This document shows positions 61,054 through 64,000 of a DNA stretch of 64,000 nt, in pieces. A program made the position numbers and the translations under genes. The DNA lies in contig NZ_NKYF01000001.1 in NCBI RefSeq assembly GCF_002262885.1, positions 744,001 through 808,000 of the forward strand, in the 5' to 3' direction. The DNA is from Pseudonocardia sp. MH-G8. GTDB taxonomy: Bacteria > Actinomycetota > Actinomycetes > Mycobacteriales > Pseudonocardiaceae. The notes beneath the pieces were generated by a model that saw only the letters and a list, made by a program, of their open reading frames with translations, did not search any database and had not been told where the DNA came from. The first letter of the stretch is position 1; every line of letters begins with the position of its first letter.

Positions 61054-63218
61054 CCCTCTTCGACAGCGACGTGCTCGCCGACCCCGGTGGGCGGCAGCGC
61101 GGCGGGTCGGACGACCCGCTGCTGGAGGTCACCGACCTGCAGGTCGAGTTCCCCAGCGAGGCGGGCAGCGCCCGCGCCGTCCGCGGCATCAGCTACCGGG
61201 TCGACCGCGGCGAGGTGCTGGGCATCGTCGGCGAGTCCGGGTCCGGCAAGTCCGTGTCGTCGATGGCCGTGATGGGCCTGCTACCCGGATCCGCCCGCGT
61301 CAGCGGCTCGATCCGGCTGGCGGGCCAGGAGCTGATCGGGCTCTCCGACACCGAGCTCTCCCGCATCCGGGGGCGCTCGGTCTCCATGGTGTTCCAGGAC
61401 CCGCTCTCCGCGCTGACGCCCGTCTACACCGTCGGCGACCAGGTGGCCGAGGCGCTGCTGGTGCACGGCGGGCGGTCGATGACGGCGCGGGCGGCGCGGC
61501 AGCGCGCGATCGAGCTGCTCGACCTCGTCGGCATCCCGAACGCGGCCGCCCGGTTCTCGGCGTTCCCGCACGAGTTCTCCGGCGGCATGCGGCAGCGGGT
61601 CGTGATCGCGATGGCGATCGCCAACGATCCCGACCTGATCATCGCCGACGAGCCGACCACCGCACTCGACGTCACCGTGCAGGCACAGGTGCTCGACCTC
61701 CTGGGCACCGCGCAGGAGGTGACGGGCGCCGGCATCGTGCTGATCACGCACGACCTCGGAGTGGTCGCCGGCACGGCCGATCGCGTGATGGTCATGTACG
61801 CCGGACGCGCCGTCGAGACCGGCACCGTCGACGAGATCTTCTCGACCCCCCGCATGCCCTACACCCTCGGCCTGCTCGGCTCCATCCCGCGCCTCGATGT
61901 CGGGCGCGGCCGGCCGCTCGTCCCGATCGAGGGCCGGCCGCCGTCGATCGTGGCGCTGCCGCCCGGGTGCCCGTTCGGGCCGCGCTGCCCCCTGCACGTC
62001 GACGCGTGCGACACCGACGAGCCGGCGCTGTTGCCCGCGCCGGGAACCGCTCCCGGGCACCGCGCCGCCTGCATCCGCAGCGGCGAGCTCGCGGCGGCCG
62101 ACGCCGAGGGCGGTGAGCTCGCCGCCGAGGTCTACGCGGCCACGGCGGTGGACACGTCGGAGATCACGTCCGTGCCCCGCACCGACCGCGACGTCGTGCT
62201 CGGCGTCGACGCGCTCGTCAAGCACTTCCCGGTGCGCACCGGGAGCGTGCTCCGGCGCAAGGTCGGCACCGTGCACGCCGTCGACGGCGTCAGCTTCGAC
62301 GTGCGGGCGGGCGAGACACTCGGCCTGGTCGGCGAGTCCGGCTGCGGCAAGTCCACCACCATCCTCGAGATCATGGGGCTCGAGCCGCCGATGGGCGGCG
62401 CCGTGCAGGTCCTCGGCTCGGACGTCGGCACGCTCACGAAGGACGACCGCAGGCGCATCCGGCGCGACATGCAGATCGTGTTCCAGGACCCGATGGCCTC
62501 GCTCGACCCGCGGCTGCCGGTGCGCGACCTCATCGCCGAGCCCATGGAGATCCAGGGCTTCCCCCGCGCGGAGATCGACCGCCGCGTGCCCGAGCTGATG
62601 GCCCTGGTGGGCCTGCGGTCCGAGCAGATCAACCGGTACCCGAGCGAGTTCTCCGGCGGCCAGCGCCAGCGCATCTGCATCGCCCGCGCGCTGGCGCTGG
62701 AGCCGAAGGTGCTGGTGCTCGACGAGCCGGTGTCCGCCCTCGACGTGTCGATCCAGGCCGGCGTGCTCAACCTGCTCGACGAGCTGAAGGTCCGGCTCGG
62801 GCTCGCCTACCTGTTCGTGGCGCACGACCTGTCGGTGGTGCGCCACATCACCGACCGGGTGGCCGTGATGTACCTCGGCAAGATCGTCGAGATCGGGGAC
62901 GTCGACCAGGTCTTCGCCGCGCCGCAGCACCCGTACACACAGGCGCTGCTCTCGGCGATCCCGGTGCCCGACCCCGAGGTCGAGCGCCACCGGGAGCGGG
63001 TGCTCCTCCACGGCGACCTGCCCAGCCCGGCCGACCCGCCGTCGGGCTGCCGGTTCCGCACCCGCTGCCCGCTGTTCCGCACACTCGACGCCGACCGGCA
63101 GGCCCGCTGCATCGGTGAGGAGCCGCCCCGTGACCAGGCGCAGCCCGCGGAGGGTGGCGCGCAGGATCCGGACCACGAGGTGGCGTGCCACTGGGCCCGG
63201 GTCGAGACGGTCGTCTGA
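61050..63218 (+). CDS. fused DppD-DppF double ABC ATPase
   Basis: One protein of 722 residues holding both ATPases of a peptide-type importer. Half 1 (about 25-340): Walker [21 protein letters not shown], signature [16 protein letters not shown], Walker [14 protein letters not shown], then the oligopeptide/dipeptide carboxy motif with [14 protein letters not shown]. Half 2 (about 390-715): Walker [20 protein letters not shown], signature [15 protein letters not shown], Walker [14 protein letters not shown] and a second [10 protein letters not shown] motif. Both Cys motifs may hold iron-sulfur or zinc. ATG overlaps the dppC-like stop. Confidence 0.95.
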   Translation: MTLFDSDVLADPGGRQRGGSDDPLLEVTDLQVEFPSEAGSARAVRGISYRVDRGEVLGIVGESGSGKSVSSMAVMGLLPGSARVSGSIRLAGQELIGLSDTELSRIRGRSVSMVFQDPLSALTPVYTVGDQVAEALLVHGGRSMTARAARQRAIELLDLVGIPNAAARFSAFPHEFSGGMRQRVVIAMAIANDPDLIIADEPTTALDVTVQAQVLDLLGTAQEVTGAGIVLITHDLGVVAGTADRVMVMYAGRAVETGTVDEIFSTPRMPYTLGLLGSIPRLDVGRGRPLVPIEGRPPSIVALPPGCPFGPRCPLHVDACDTDEPALLPAPGTAPGHRAACIRSGELAAADAEGGELAAEVYAATAVDTSEITSVPRTDRDVVLGVDALVKHFPVRTGSVLRRKVGTVHAVDGVSFDVRAGETLGLVGESGCGKSTTILEIMGLEPPMGGAVQVLGSDVGTLTKDDRRRIRRDMQIVFQDPMASLDPRLPVRDLIAEPMEIQGFPRAEIDRRVPELMALVGLRSEQINRYPSEFSGGQRQRICIARALALEPKVLVLDEPVSALDVSIQAGVLNLLDELKVRLGLAYLFVAHDLSVVRHITDRVAVMYLGKIVEIGDVDQVFAAPQHPYTQALLSAIPVPDPEVERHRERVLLHGDLPSPADPPSGCRFRTRCPLFRTLDADRQARCIGEEPPRDQAQPAEGGAQDPDHEVACHWARVETVV

Positions 63219-63244
63219 CGACCGCCGTACGCACAGGAGGAACG

Positions 63245-64000
63245 ATGGGACCGTCACGACGAGGAGTGCGGCTGGCCGCCATGGCCGCGGTCGCCGCGCT
63301 CACGCTGGCCGGGTGCGGCGGCGGGGGCGGAGGGGGCGGCGCGGGCGACGTCACCGGCGGCGCCCCGATGGCCGGCAACGACATCAACCCGGTCGACCCG
63401 GCGCAGCTGCGGCAGGGCGGGCAGTTCCTCTGGCCGCTGGCGAGCCTGCCGCCCCAGTACAACCGCAACCAGCTGGACGGCACCGAGCGCGACACCGCCG
63501 ACGTGATGGACGCGATCATGCCGAACATGTTCCGGGGCGACGCCCAGAGCGTGTACCAGCCGAATCCGGACTACGTGGAGTCGGTGGAACTCACGAGCAC
63601 CGACCCGCAGGTCGTGACGTACACGCTCAACCCGAAGTTCGTGTGGAACGACGGTCGCCCGGCCGACTGGACCGATTTCGACGCCCAGTGGAAGGCGCTC
63701 AACGGCAGCAACCCCGAGTTCCAGGTCGCCGGTACCACGGGTTACACCGACATCGCGAACGTCGCGCAGGGCGCCACCCCGCAGGAGGTGGTGGTCACCT
63801 ACGCGCACAAGTACGCGGACTGGAAGGGCAACTTCCTCCCGCTCTACCCGCGGGAGACCAACTCCGATCCCACCGCGTTCAACGAGGGCTGGCTCAGCCA
63901 GCCGATGCCCGGCGTGGGCGCAGGCCCGTTCGTGTTCGACAGCATCGATCCCTCGGCGCAGCGGCTCACCCTCGTGCCCAACCCGAAGTGGTGGGGCGAC
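63245..64000 (+). CDS. ABC transporter substrate-binding lipoprotein (partial)
   Basis: SBP_bac_5-type binding protein, first 252 residues before the right edge. The ATG at 63245 has AGGAGGA upstream. Signal GVRLAAMAAVAALTLAGCGG has lipobox LAGC followed by a glycine run. Mature features include QFLWPLASLPPQYNRNQLDG, ADVMDAIMPNMFRG and VWNDGRPADWTDFDAQWKAL, the FNDGxP/DVxxSW-like motif of family 5. Works with the two permeases and fused ATPase; placed last, after the ATPase. Confidence 0.93.
   Translation, partial: MGPSRRGVRLAAMAAVAALTLAGCGGGGGGGGAGDVTGGAPMAGNDINPVDPAQLRQGGQFLWPLASLPPQYNRNQLDGTERDTADVMDAIMPNMFRGDAQSVYQPNPDYVESVELTSTDPQVVTYTLNPKFVWNDGRPADWTDFDAQWKALNGSNPEFQVAGTTGYTDIANVAQGATPQEVVVTYAHKYADWKGNFLPLYPRETNSDPTAFNEGWLSQPMPGVGAGPFVFDSIDPSAQRLTLVPNPKWWGD

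Overview
The window is very G+C-rich, coding-dense DNA with GTG/TTG starts, leaderless-looking promoters and actinobacterial families (class F sortase, FtsEX-SmpB-tmRNA cluster, RepSA/TraB-type integrative element). It is an actinomycete chromosome; a Pseudonocardia-like member of the Pseudonocardiaceae is my inference, not something proved here.

Layout. 1-5.2 kb: a leftward operon with an acyl-CoA ligase, an enoyl-CoA hydratase and the start of a peptide-type ABC transporter, divergent from a TetR gene. 5.9-13.7 kb: a LexA-family repressor, an isoprenyl diphosphate synthase, a Tat-type lipoprotein, small metabolic or stress proteins, and a P450/TetR pair with duplicated operators. 13.9-19.4 kb: an eroded stretch holding a GNAT fragment, an alpha/beta-hydrolase tail, a frameshifted P-loop kinase and a truncated, frameshifted methyltransferase. 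It also holds an apparently intact Excalibur-repeat secreted protein coupled to a class F sortase. 19.4-28.1 kb: ArsR/SRPBCC/hydrolase and MarR/hydrolase/cupin regulons, a large AAA signalling ATPase, an MFS exporter and an FMN reductase.

28.3-46.5 kb is accessory DNA stacked at one tRNA-Ala(GGC) gene. A complete 14.6-kb AICE-type integrative element lies between 69-bp direct repeats (31750-31818 and 46382-46450). It has integrase, excisionase, RepSA, a TraB/FtsK translocase, a GntR regulator and a row of small coupled genes. Left of it are a decayed third att copy (30680-30730), a 1.1-kb segment between att copies holding only a MetF-like gene, and a scrap of a second integrase (28291-28392). 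Inside the element, 32.7-37.15 kb has visibly lower G+C. It carries membrane proteins (DUF4231/SLATT-like, DUF4760-like), a HEPN-motif protein coupled to an unknown protein, and a DUF6414-like protein. This is the best candidate here for an undescribed, defence-like system.

46.5-64 kb returns to ordinary chromosome: an S9 peptidase, a DsbA/MauE pair, a VIT1-type transporter, an MFS protein, tmRNA, smpB, ftsX, ftsE, prfB, a PadR regulator and a second peptide-type ABC operon with a fused double ATPase, cut by the right edge.

All family assignments come from reading translated motifs; no database search was run.
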